Below are positions 46,477-54,282 of a stretch of DNA of 64,000 nt, piece after piece. Below the pieces are notes generated by a model that saw nothing but the letters and a program-made list of their open reading frames with translations, had not been told where the DNA came from and did no database searches. The position numbers and the translations under genes are program-made. Numbering within the stretch: position 1 is the stretch's first letter; each line of letters begins with the position of its first letter. The stretch comes from an uncultured Allomuricauda sp. (GTDB lineage Bacteria; Bacteroidota; Bacteroidia; Flavobacteriales; Flavobacteriaceae): the NCBI RefSeq assembly GCF_947501165.1, contig NZ_CANMUU010000006.1:17640-81639 (forward strand), in the 5' to 3' direction.

Positions 46477-47478
46477 ATGAAGAAAGGAATTGTTGCAATT
46501 TCACTGATAGCTGCTCTATTTGCATCCTGCGGCGATGATGATGGACCCGATGTAGAAGTGACCCCTCCTAGATTATTGGCGGAAGTTGCCCCGGAAAATG
46601 ACGCAGAGATTCAGGAGTTTTTACAAAGTCATTTTTACAACTATGAAGAATTTGCTTCCCCTCCAGCCGGTTTTGATTTCAGGATAGTCGTAGATACTAT
46701 AGCTGGGGAAAATGCAGACAAGAGACCTTTGTCCGAATTCGTTGATTTTGTTGATATCCCAGTGTCTTCTTTTGAATTGATTTTGAGCGAGGAAGAAAAT
46801 GACATTCCCCATAGATTGTATTACTTATCTGCAAGACCTACAAACGATGAGGTCCAAGATTTAAAGGGTACTTGTCCTGAGTGTTTCCCTACGGTAGCGG
46901 ATTCCGTATTTGTCCGTTATGAAGGTAAATTGTTGGATGGAAGTGTTTTTGATAGTGCCTTAAATAACCCTGTATGGTTTGACTTGGCAAGGTTACAAGA
47001 TTTGACCCAAGGATTTCGGGGTTTTACCGAAGGCATGCCTTTTATTAGAAGAGGGGAGAATATAGTTGAAAACGGTGATGGAACAGTCACTGTTGAAAAT
47101 TTTGGGGTTGGAATGATCATTTTTCCTTCTGGTTTGGGGAGCTTTAATAGGTTGAATGCTGGAATCCCTCAATATAGCCCACTAATCTTTACAATAGACT
47201 TGTTTACCTTGAATGATACCGACCATGATGGCGATGGCATTCCATCAATCCAAGAAGACTTGGATGGTGATGGCTATTTATACAATGATAATACAGATAT
47301 AGATTCAGAATTTGTTCCATTCGCTAATTTCCAAGACGCAGATGATGATGGTGATGGGGTTTCTACAAGGGAGGAAATTTCGGATAGTATTGGGAATATC
47401 ATAATACCATTCCCTGATTCAAACAATGATGGGACACCAGATTACTTAGATCCAAACGTGGAAAGAAGGCCCGAATAG
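46477..47478 (+). CDS. FKBP-type peptidyl-prolyl isomerase lipoprotein with calcium-type acidic repeats
   Basis: A 333-residue exported lipoprotein (lipobox LFASC, then GDDDGPD, an acidic tail that resembles surface-export signals of Bacteroidota lipoproteins). A FKBP domain spans roughly 140-250 (FVRYEGKLLDGSVFDSA, FTEGMPFIRRGE, MIIFPSGLGS). The C-terminal 80 residues hold thrombospondin type 3-like calcium motifs (DTDHDGDGIPSIQEDLDGDGY split, DADDDGDGVSTREE, DSNNDGTPDYLDP). The ATG at 46477 follows an in-frame TTG. Likely a surface-displayed folding factor. Confidence 0.88.
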   Translation: MKKGIVAISLIAALFASCGDDDGPDVEVTPPRLLAEVAPENDAEIQEFLQSHFYNYEEFASPPAGFDFRIVVDTIAGENADKRPLSEFVDFVDIPVSSFELILSEEENDIPHRLYYLSARPTNDEVQDLKGTCPECFPTVADSVFVRYEGKLLDGSVFDSALNNPVWFDLARLQDLTQGFRGFTEGMPFIRRGENIVENGDGTVTVENFGVGMIIFPSGLGSFNRLNAGIPQYSPLIFTIDLFTLNDTDHDGDGIPSIQEDLDGDGYLYNDNTDIDSEFVPFANFQDADDDGDGVSTREEISDSIGNIIIPFPDSNNDGTPDYLDPNVERRPE

Positions 47479-47496
47479 AATCCGGGCTTTTTCTTT
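47469..47496 (+). terminator. Intrinsic terminator overlapping the FKBP stop codon
   Basis: GCCCG pairs with CGGGC around 47470-47488 and is followed by TTTTTCTTTTTT. The TAG stop of the FKBP gene lies in the loop, so the terminator uses the end of the coding sequence. Confidence 0.6.
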
Positions 47497-47507
47497 TTTC
47501 AATTCCC

Positions 47508-48137
47508 TTAGGGTCTTCTGCCTTGACTAAGCTTGTACGAAAGGCTAAAAATGACTTGTGCAGGCCTAGAATCCACTCTACCTTGAATATTGGTTATGTT
47601 ATCGGATATAAATTCTGCTTCATTTTCAGAAAAACCACGTTCGTATCGAACATCCAATCCAAGTCTACCCAAATTTACTCCAGCTCCAATGTTTAGCCCA
47701 AGTGTAAAATCATTCTCTACGTCTTGAATATTTACTCCATCTAAATCATTACTTAAGGTATACTGAAATGCTGGACCAGCAAAAATATGCAAGGGACCAA
47801 TGATTTTATATCCCAGCAACACCGGTAAATCCAATTTTGATACGCTGTAATCCGTAGAAGAACCGTCCAAGGTATATGAACTCTGGGTTCGGGTAAAAAC
47901 CAGTTCAGGTCTAATGTAAAGTTTAGGAAAATCTAGTTTTCCCCAAAAACCAAAGTGAAATCCGGCCTTTCCTTCGGCTCCATCGATAATATTCTGTCCA
48001 GCATCGCCTACCGAACTGATTAAATCACCATTTTCGTTGTAGCTGAGTCCGGCTTTAATACCGAATCCCGTTCCTGTTTGTGCAAATGTGAAAGTGCATG
48101 CCATAAGAATGGCACCAATTAGAAGTGTTTGTTTCAT
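47508..48137 (-). CDS. Porin-like outer-membrane beta-barrel protein (PorT-type)
   Basis: A 209-residue outer-membrane protein with signal peptide (QTLLIGAILMACTFTFAQ) and a small barrel made of amphipathic strands (GFGIKAGLSYNENGD, FHFGFWGKLDF, LYIRPELVFTRTQSSY, HIFAGPAFQYTL, LGLDVRYERGFS), ending VIFSLSYKLSQ. The fold resembles the OMP_b-brl_2/PorT family. Function unknown. A long inverted repeat lies immediately upstream. Confidence 0.87.
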   Translation of the reverse strand: MKQTLLIGAILMACTFTFAQTGTGFGIKAGLSYNENGDLISSVGDAGQNIIDGAEGKAGFHFGFWGKLDFPKLYIRPELVFTRTQSSYTLDGSSTDYSVSKLDLPVLLGYKIIGPLHIFAGPAFQYTLSNDLDGVNIQDVENDFTLGLNIGAGVNLGRLGLDVRYERGFSENEAEFISDNITNIQGRVDSRPAQVIFSLSYKLSQGRRP

Positions 48138-48141
48138 AAGT

Positions 48142-48169
48142 GTTTCGTTTAGATAAATTGAAACGAAAC
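48142..48169. repeat. Perfect 9-bp inverted repeat upstream of the porin-like gene
   Basis: GTTTCGTTT (48142-48150) and AAACGAAAC (48161-48169) are exact reverse complements around a 10-base spacer, beginning 4 bases before the porin-like start codon. It could be a dyad operator or a leader hairpin covering the ribosome start region. Confidence 0.55.
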
Positions 48170-48185
48170 AAAAATGTTGCCAAGT

Positions 48186-49139
48186 TTACTTCCGTTTCAA
48201 TACCCTTACAACGGCTTCTTCAATAGCTTTATTGTTCAATCCGTATTTTTCCATTAACTGATCGGGAGTTCCACTTTCCCCAAAGGTATCCTGTGTCGCC
48301 ACAAACTCCTGAGGTGTTGGATAATGCAAGGCCAAAACCCGGGAAACGCTTTCACCAAGGCCTCCTAAATAATTGTGTTCCTCTGCCGTCACCACGCACC
48401 CCGTTTTTCTTACGGATTTAAGAATGGCTTCATCATCTAAAGGTTTAATGGTATGGATATTAATGACTTCTGCAGAAATTCCTTGGTTTTCCAAATTTTC
48501 AGCGGCTATCAAAGATTGCCAAACCAAGTGTCCTGTCGCAATTATTGTAACATCGGAACCTTCATTGAGCATCAAGGCTTTTCCAATTTCAAAGGTTTGA
48601 TCTACTGGTGTAAAGTTGGCAACCTTCGGTCTTCCGAAACGGAGATAGACCGGACCTTGATGCTCAGCAATAGCCATTGTTGCCGCTTTGGTCTGATTAA
48701 AATCACAAGGATTTATGACTGTCATGCCTGGAAGCATCTTCATCATACCAATATCTTCTAGAATCTGATGCGTTGCCCCATCCTCTCCCAAGGTAAGTCC
48801 AGCATGTGAAGCACATATTTTCACATTCTTTCCTGAATACGCAATGGATTGCCGTATTTGGTCGTAAACCCTGCCTGTGGCAAAATTTGCAAAAGTGGAG
48901 GCAAATGGAATTTTACCGCCAATAGTCAATCCGGCTGCAATTCCCATCATATTGGCCTCGGCAATGCCTACCTGAAAAAAGCGTTCTGGATTTTCTTTGA
49001 TAAAAGTGTCAATTTTTAGCGAACCTATCAAATCAGCACAGAGCGAAACCACATTTGGATTTGTTCTTCCCAACTCGGTCATCCCTGCTCCGTAACCACT
49101 TCTTGTATCTTGTTTTCCTTGGTCTGTATATTTTGTCAT
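48186..49139 (-). CDS. Transketolase, C-terminal (pyrimidine/pyruvate-binding) subunit
   Basis: A 317-residue protein with the Pyr domain (CADLIGSLKIDTFIKENPERFFQVGIAEANMMGIAAGL split, including the catalytic glutamate in GIAEANM), the GEDGATHQILEDIGMM loop and the C-terminal transketolase domain. It supplies half of the active site for the pentose-phosphate enzyme whose other half is the 49845-50690 gene. The two are separated by a secreted-protein gene and all three run on the minus strand with 9-base gaps. Confidence 0.93.
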   Translation of the reverse strand: MTKYTDQGKQDTRSGYGAGMTELGRTNPNVVSLCADLIGSLKIDTFIKENPERFFQVGIAEANMMGIAAGLTIGGKIPFASTFANFATGRVYDQIRQSIAYSGKNVKICASHAGLTLGEDGATHQILEDIGMMKMLPGMTVINPCDFNQTKAATMAIAEHQGPVYLRFGRPKVANFTPVDQTFEIGKALMLNEGSDVTIIATGHLVWQSLIAAENLENQGISAEVINIHTIKPLDDEAILKSVRKTGCVVTAEEHNYLGGLGESVSRVLALHYPTPQEFVATQDTFGESGTPDQLMEKYGLNNKAIEEAVVRVLKRK

Positions 49140-49148
49140 AAGTACTTG

Positions 49149-49835
49149 CTATTCTAAATTCAACTGTATATTGGCAGAACCTTTCTGTTTTTTCTTTTTG
49201 ATGGAAAGTAATTCCAAAATTATTTCCCCTTTGCTATCCTCTACGTGAACAAGTATTCCAGAGGGAATATTAATAGAGAACAACTCACCGGTGGCTGATG
49301 ACATTAGCTTAGAAAAATAGGCGCCATAATCTACTGGATACCTTTCATCAAAGGCCATATAGATTAAATCATCTGGCTTATTATCAGGAGCTACTCCATA
49401 AAGCTTGTATTTTTTACCGTTATTTTCAACCTTTAATGCTGTAGGAGTAGCATTCAAATTTCTTACCGTAGCACTATCAATTGATTTCCCCTTTTCCATG
49501 AACTGGTTTAAATCAACATTGGCCAATACGGTGTTTTGACCAATTTTGACCTCCATCAACATAAAAATGGTTTTTAAATCAAATAGAAGCTTCAAATCTG
49601 GGTCTTCTTTTGCCCCCGCTGGCTGAAATCTTCGAGTAATGCTACCAAAAGACTTGGCTACTTGTTTTGAGTCGGTGAAAATATACCTTCCCTTGTTGCC
49701 AATACTTACTTTTATGGTATCATTGGATTTAGGAGCCCAATACACTGCAGAGAAATCAATTTCAAAATTGATATCTTGAGAAAAACTACTTGAAGGTAGT
49801 GATAGTAATAGAAGAATAAGCAATCCTCTTTTCAT
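49149..49835 (-). CDS. Secreted protein of unknown function between transketolase halves
   Basis: A 228-residue exported protein with signal peptide (GLLILLLLSLPSSSFSQ). The rest is predicted mainly beta (VYWAPKSNDTIKVSIGNKGRYIFTD, LFSINIPSGILVHVEDS) and ends with a lysine-rich segment SIKKKKQKGSANIQLNLE. No family recognised and no catalytic motif seen. It lies 9 bases from each transketolase gene, so co-transcription is expected, but a functional tie to sugar metabolism is not evident. Confidence 0.7.
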   Translation of the reverse strand: MKRGLLILLLLSLPSSSFSQDINFEIDFSAVYWAPKSNDTIKVSIGNKGRYIFTDSKQVAKSFGSITRRFQPAGAKEDPDLKLLFDLKTIFMLMEVKIGQNTVLANVDLNQFMEKGKSIDSATVRNLNATPTALKVENNGKKYKLYGVAPDNKPDDLIYMAFDERYPVDYGAYFSKLMSSATGELFSINIPSGILVHVEDSKGEIILELLSIKKKKQKGSANIQLNLE

Positions 49836-49844
49836 GTATGGTTT

Positions 49845-50690
49845 TTAATAATCCCCTAAAGTTTCAGGGTTTTGGGCCAATGCTGTTTCCAATTGCTCAT
49901 CACTAGGTGCTTTACCATGCCATGCGTGGGTGTGCATCATGAAATCTACGCCATTACCCATCTCTGTGGTCATGACAATGCATACTGGTTTTCCTTTGCC
50001 GGTTCTGGATTTTGCTTCGTTCAATCCGTTGATTACTTGCTCTAAGTCATTACCATTTTCAATTTCTAAAACATCCCAACCGAATACCCGGAATTTTTCT
50101 GCTACATCGCCCAAGGGAAGTACATCTTCTGTAGCACCATCAATTTGCTGACCATTTCGGTCTATGGTAGAAATCAAATTATCAACCTTATTGCCCGATG
50201 CATACATAATAGCCTCCCAGTTTTGGCCTTCTTGAAGTTCACCATCCCCATGAAGACTAAAAACCAGATGCTCGTCACCATTAATTTTCTTTGCCAAGGC
50301 AGCCCCTATGGCCACGGACATTCCTTGACCTAAGGAACCTGAAGCAACTCGAACCCCTGGGAGCCCTTCATGCGTAGTAGGATGCCCTTGAAGTCGGGAA
50401 TCAATGAGTCTGAAAGTATTTAATTCATCAATGGGAAAATATCCTTTTCTTGCTAGAACACTGTAAAAAACCGGAGAAATATGGCCGTTGGATAAAAAGA
50501 AAAGGTCTTCACCTATTCCATCCATATCAAATCCATCCTTTAACTCCATAATTTCGTTGTAAAGCGCCACAAAGAATTCTGTACATCCCAAGGAACCTCC
50601 AGGGTGTCCAGAATTTACCTTGTGCACCATACGAAGGATGTCACGTCTTACTTGGGTTACTAGCTGCTGTAATTCGTCGTAGTTGGGCAT
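49845..50690 (-). CDS. Transketolase, N-terminal (thiamine diphosphate-binding) subunit
   Basis: A 281-residue TPP-binding subunit. It has SGHPGGSLGCTEFFVALY, HGDGELQEGQNWEA (the GDG...N metal motif) and STIDRNGQQIDG. The ATG at 50690 gives the length typical for split transketolases; the longer frame upstream has no family likeness. Works with the 48186-49139 product. Divergent from tgt. Confidence 0.93.
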   Translation of the reverse strand: MPNYDELQQLVTQVRRDILRMVHKVNSGHPGGSLGCTEFFVALYNEIMELKDGFDMDGIGEDLFFLSNGHISPVFYSVLARKGYFPIDELNTFRLIDSRLQGHPTTHEGLPGVRVASGSLGQGMSVAIGAALAKKINGDEHLVFSLHGDGELQEGQNWEAIMYASGNKVDNLISTIDRNGQQIDGATEDVLPLGDVAEKFRVFGWDVLEIENGNDLEQVINGLNEAKSRTGKGKPVCIVMTTEMGNGVDFMMHTHAWHGKAPSDEQLETALAQNPETLGDY

Positions 50691-50819
50691 GGTATATTTT
50701 TTAACTTTTCCAAATGTAACCGCATTCCACCGCCTAAGCAAGAACTCGAGACTTAATTTATGAACGGTATAGTGGGTAAAGTTTCTTTTTTTGTTAAGAA
50801 TTGGCAAAATGGAGATACC

Positions 50820-50827
50820 TATCTTTG
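50820..50827 (+). promoter_or_regulatory. -7 promoter element of tgt
   Basis: TATCTTTG matches TAnnTTTG. It predicts transcription start near 50833, downstream of the TTG at 50801 and upstream of the TTG at 50846. Confidence 0.55.
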
Positions 50828-50845
50828 CCCACCAAAATATCTGGT

Positions 50846-51976
50846 TTGAAGTTTAATCTTGAAAAGACGGACAAAGCCACTAAGGCGAGAGCAGCTACCG
50901 TGGAAACTGACCACGGCACAATACAAACTCCGATATTCATGCCTGTGGGCACTGTTGCCTCCGTTAAGGCGGTCCACCAAAGAGAATTAAGGGAGGACAT
51001 TAACCCTGATATTATTTTAGGTAATACGTATCACTTGTATTTACGTCCCGGTCTCGATATACTTGAAAAGGCAGGTGGATTGCATCAGTTTATGGGATGG
51101 GATAGAAACATACTGACAGATAGTGGCGGCTATCAGGTTTACTCTCTATCTGATAATAGAAAAATAAAAGAAGAAGGGGTTACTTTCAAATCTCATATTG
51201 ATGGCAGCAAGCACTTTTTTAGTCCAGAAAGTGCTATGGATATCCAAAGAACTATTGGCGCGGATATAATCATGGCATTTGATGAATGCACTCCTTATCC
51301 ATGTGATTACGATTATGCAAAGAAATCTATGCATATGACCCACAGATGGTTGGATAGATGTATTAGTCATTTTAATAATACTCCAGCCAAGTATGGCTAT
51401 GAGCAAACCTTATTCCCTATAGTTCAAGGGTCTACCTACAAAGATTTGAGAAAACAATCAGCTGAATATATTGCTTCGGTGGAAGCCGAAGGAAATGCGA
51501 TTGGCGGATTATCGGTGGGCGAACCTGCTGAGGAAATGTATGAAATGTCAGAGATTGTCTGTGACATACTGCCTGAAGATAAGCCCAGATACCTTATGGG
51601 TGTGGGTACTCCAATAAACATTTTGGAAAACATAGCGCTAGGTGTAGATATGTTCGACTGTGTAATGCCCACCCGTAATGCGCGAAACGGAATGCTCTTT
51701 ACAGCACATGGAACCATAAATATCAAAAACAAAAAATGGGAAGCTGATTTTTCTCCAGTAGATGAAATGGGCATCACCTTTGTGGATACAGAATATTCCA
51801 AAGCCTACCTTAGACATCTTTTTGCTGCAAATGAATTTTTGGGAAAGCAAATTGCAACCATACATAACTTAGGTTTTTACCTGTGGTTGGTTCGTACGGC
51901 AAGAGAACGTATTTTAGCGGGCGACTTTCTGGAATGGAAAACAACAATGGTCCAACAAATGGATAAAAGGCTATAA
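50846..51976 (+). CDS. tgt: tRNA-guanine transglycosylase, probably without the zinc site
   Basis: Inserts preQ1 into tRNA. The 376-residue protein starts with TTG at 50846 (LKFNLEKTDK), supported by the -7 element at 50820-50827 and by the family's usual first residues. Active-site segments are TDSGGYQVYSL, AFDECTPYPCDYD and FDCVMPTRNARNG. The family's zinc ligands, CxCxxC before SKAYLRHLF, are missing: the place reads DEMGITFVDTEYSKAY, while the following His in IHNLGFY remains. Start overlaps nothing; its stop overlaps the next ATG by one base (TAATG). Confidence 0.93.
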   Translation: MKFNLEKTDKATKARAATVETDHGTIQTPIFMPVGTVASVKAVHQRELREDINPDIILGNTYHLYLRPGLDILEKAGGLHQFMGWDRNILTDSGGYQVYSLSDNRKIKEEGVTFKSHIDGSKHFFSPESAMDIQRTIGADIIMAFDECTPYPCDYDYAKKSMHMTHRWLDRCISHFNNTPAKYGYEQTLFPIVQGSTYKDLRKQSAEYIASVEAEGNAIGGLSVGEPAEEMYEMSEIVCDILPEDKPRYLMGVGTPINILENIALGVDMFDCVMPTRNARNGMLFTAHGTINIKNKKWEADFSPVDEMGITFVDTEYSKAYLRHLFAANEFLGKQIATIHNLGFYLWLVRTARERILAGDFLEWKTTMVQQMDKRL

Positions 51977-53058
51977 TGCTCACCATACTTGATAGATACA
52001 TACTCAAACGATATTTGGTCACCTTTTTGGGTATGCTATTGTTGTTTGTGCCTATTGGGATTATGGCCAATTTAGCAGAGAAAATTGGAAAGATAATTGA
52101 TAATGAAGCTCCTCTCATGGAAGTTATCCAGTTCTATGGGAACTTCACTTTGGTGATTGGAAACCTGCTTTTGCCTATCTTTCTGTTCTTATCCATTATA
52201 TTTTTTACCTCAAAGCTTGCCAGTAATACTGAAATAGTGGCAATCTTGAGTTCAGGTGTTTCCTATGCAAGGTTTTTGAGACCCTACTTGATAGGAGCAA
52301 CCTTGGTTGCCATATTGATTTTTATGATGGGAATGTTCATTGTTCCCAATGCTAGCATAGGATTCAACGAGTTTGAATACAAATATTTTAAACGGGGTAG
52401 ACAAGATAGGGTGACCAGTAACATTTTTAACCAACTCAACGAGAACGACTACATTTATGTAAGCAGCTTTGATCCGAATCGAAAAATAGGGTACAACTTC
52501 ACGTATGAGCATTTTGATTCGATAAAAAAGTTGGACTATAAAATATCTGCTACCAACATTCGATGGGTTGAAAAGGACAGTACGTATAGATTAACAAACT
52601 ATGTTAAAAGAAAACTACGTAACGACGTCGAACTTATACAAACACAAAGGCGCCTGGATACCCTTTTCACTTTCAAGATTGAAGATTTGACTCCGGTCTC
52701 CTACGTTGCCGAAACCAAAAACCTTTTTGAATTAAATGAATTTATTAAGGACCAACAACAAAAAGGGGCTTCAAACGTAAATGCTTATGTTTTGGTAAAG
52801 TACAAAAGATGGGCCTTGCCCATAGCTGCTTTTATTCTTACCATCATCGCAGTTGCAGTTTCATCCGTAAAACGGAGAGGAGGTATGGGATTGAACCTTG
52901 CTTTTGGAATAGGAGTAGCTTTTATCTACATCTTTTTTGATAAGGTTTTCGGTACCCTCGCAGAACAATCGGGCTTTTCCCCTTTGTTGGCAGTGGTTAT
53001 CCCAAACTTGATTTTTGGGATTTTTGCTGTATATATGTTGATGAAAGCCAAACGATAA
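51976..53058 (+). CDS. LptF/LptG-family lipopolysaccharide permease
   Basis: A 360-residue inner-membrane protein, YjgP/YjgQ family, with three N-terminal and three C-terminal transmembrane helices around a periplasmic beta-jellyroll. It starts MLTILDRYILKRYLVTFLGM, the family signature. It works with LptB in LPS extraction. Whether it is LptF or LptG cannot be told. Coupled to tgt by TAATG. Confidence 0.92.
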   Translation: MLTILDRYILKRYLVTFLGMLLLFVPIGIMANLAEKIGKIIDNEAPLMEVIQFYGNFTLVIGNLLLPIFLFLSIIFFTSKLASNTEIVAILSSGVSYARFLRPYLIGATLVAILIFMMGMFIVPNASIGFNEFEYKYFKRGRQDRVTSNIFNQLNENDYIYVSSFDPNRKIGYNFTYEHFDSIKKLDYKISATNIRWVEKDSTYRLTNYVKRKLRNDVELIQTQRRLDTLFTFKIEDLTPVSYVAETKNLFELNEFIKDQQQKGASNVNAYVLVKYKRWALPIAAFILTIIAVAVSSVKRRGGMGLNLAFGIGVAFIYIFFDKVFGTLAEQSGFSPLLAVVIPNLIFGIFAVYMLMKAKR

Positions 53059-53125
53059 CAACTTTTTGGGTAAGAAGATTACGTTAATTGACCAACGAGT
53101 TTAGATGAGGTTTTGCCTAAAGTTT

Positions 53126-53133
53126 TATATTTG
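53126..53133 (+). promoter_or_regulatory. -7 promoter element of accA
   Basis: TATATTTG, 26 bases before the accA ATG, matches TAnnTTTG; no -33 box at standard spacing. Confidence 0.5.
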
Positions 53134-53159
53134 CTCCACTATTTTAGATATCAGCTTCG

Positions 53160-54113
53160 ATGGAATATTTAGATTTTGAACTCCCTATAAAAGAATTGGA
53201 AGACCAATTGCAAAAATGCATGGTCATTGGTGAAGAAAGTGACGTGGATGTCAGCGAGACCTGCCAACAAATTGAGAAAAAACTAGTAGAAACCCGAACA
53301 GATATCTACAAAAATTTGACAGCTTGGCAACGTGTTCAGTTGTCAAGACACCCTAATCGCCCGTATACCATGGATTATATCACTGCCATTTGCGGTGATA
53401 CCTTTCTAGAACTTCATGGCGATAGAAATGTAAAAGATGATAAGGCAATGATCGGTGGCCTTGGAAAGATTGGAGACCAAAGTTATATGTTCATTGGTCA
53501 ACAAAAAGGTTACAATACCAAGACTAGGCAATATCGAAATTTTGGTATGGCAAATCCTGAGGGATATAGAAAGGCCCTTAGGTTGATGAAGTCTGCAGAA
53601 AAGTTTGGGATACCCGTGGTTTGTTTTATAGATACTCCAGGGGCATATCCAGGAATTGAGGCAGAGGAACGAGGACAGGGTGAGGCCATTGCCAGAAATA
53701 TTTTGGAGATGACCCGATTGAAAGTGCCGATTATTGTTGTGATTATTGGTGAAGGAGCTTCAGGTGGAGCCTTGGGCATAGGCGTTGGCGATAAGGTCTT
53801 AATGTTGGAAAATACCTGGTATTCCGTAATTTCTCCTGAATCTTGTTCTTCCATACTTTGGAGAAGTTGGGAATACAAGGAACAAGCTGCTGAAGCGCTT
53901 AAGCTTACGGCTACGGATATGAAAAAACTAAAGCTTGTGGACGAGATTGTAAAGGAACCTTTAGGAGGTGCCCATACCAATAGAGAAAAAACTTTCGACA
54001 CGGTTAGGAATAAAATTTCAACCCATTTTGAAGCACTTAAAAAGTTATCACCAAAAGAATTAGTGAAAACTCGAATGGAAAAGTACGCTTCCATGGGTGT
54101 CTTTAACGATTAA
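53160..54113 (+). CDS. accA: Acetyl-CoA carboxylase carboxyltransferase subunit alpha
   Basis: A 317-residue carboxyltransferase subunit for malonyl-CoA synthesis. It begins [15 protein letters not shown] and includes [37 protein letters not shown] split, and [15 protein letters not shown], all AccA hallmarks. Full length. Upstream is a -7 element, downstream dnaB. Confidence 0.97.
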   Translation: MEYLDFELPIKELEDQLQKCMVIGEESDVDVSETCQQIEKKLVETRTDIYKNLTAWQRVQLSRHPNRPYTMDYITAICGDTFLELHGDRNVKDDKAMIGGLGKIGDQSYMFIGQQKGYNTKTRQYRNFGMANPEGYRKALRLMKSAEKFGIPVVCFIDTPGAYPGIEAEERGQGEAIARNILEMTRLKVPIIVVIIGEGASGGALGIGVGDKVLMLENTWYSVISPESCSSILWRSWEYKEQAAEALKLTATDMKKLKLVDEIVKEPLGGAHTNREKTFDTVRNKISTHFEALKKLSPKELVKTRMEKYASMGVFND

Positions 54114-54172
54114 CTCCCTGTATCTAGAGCTCGCTTTAAATTTCCCTATATTTCTTTTAAAGATTTTGTGGG

Positions 54173-54229
54173 ATATCAACATTTAACGCTAACTTATCAA
54201 CACCTAATTTGTTAATGACCTGTGGAAAG
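54173..54229. promoter_or_regulatory. Cluster of DnaA-box-like sequences upstream of dnaB
   Basis: ATATCAACA (54173-54181), TTATCAACA (54194-54202) and TGTGGAAAG (54221-54229, reverse strand CTTTCCACA) each differ from TTATCCACA by one or two bases. They lie in the 169-base gap before dnaB. Speculative. Confidence 0.25.
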
Positions 54230-54282
54230 GGCAGGTTTAAAAACCAAGGTTAAGTAAAGGTTAATTAGCTACATTCGCACTC

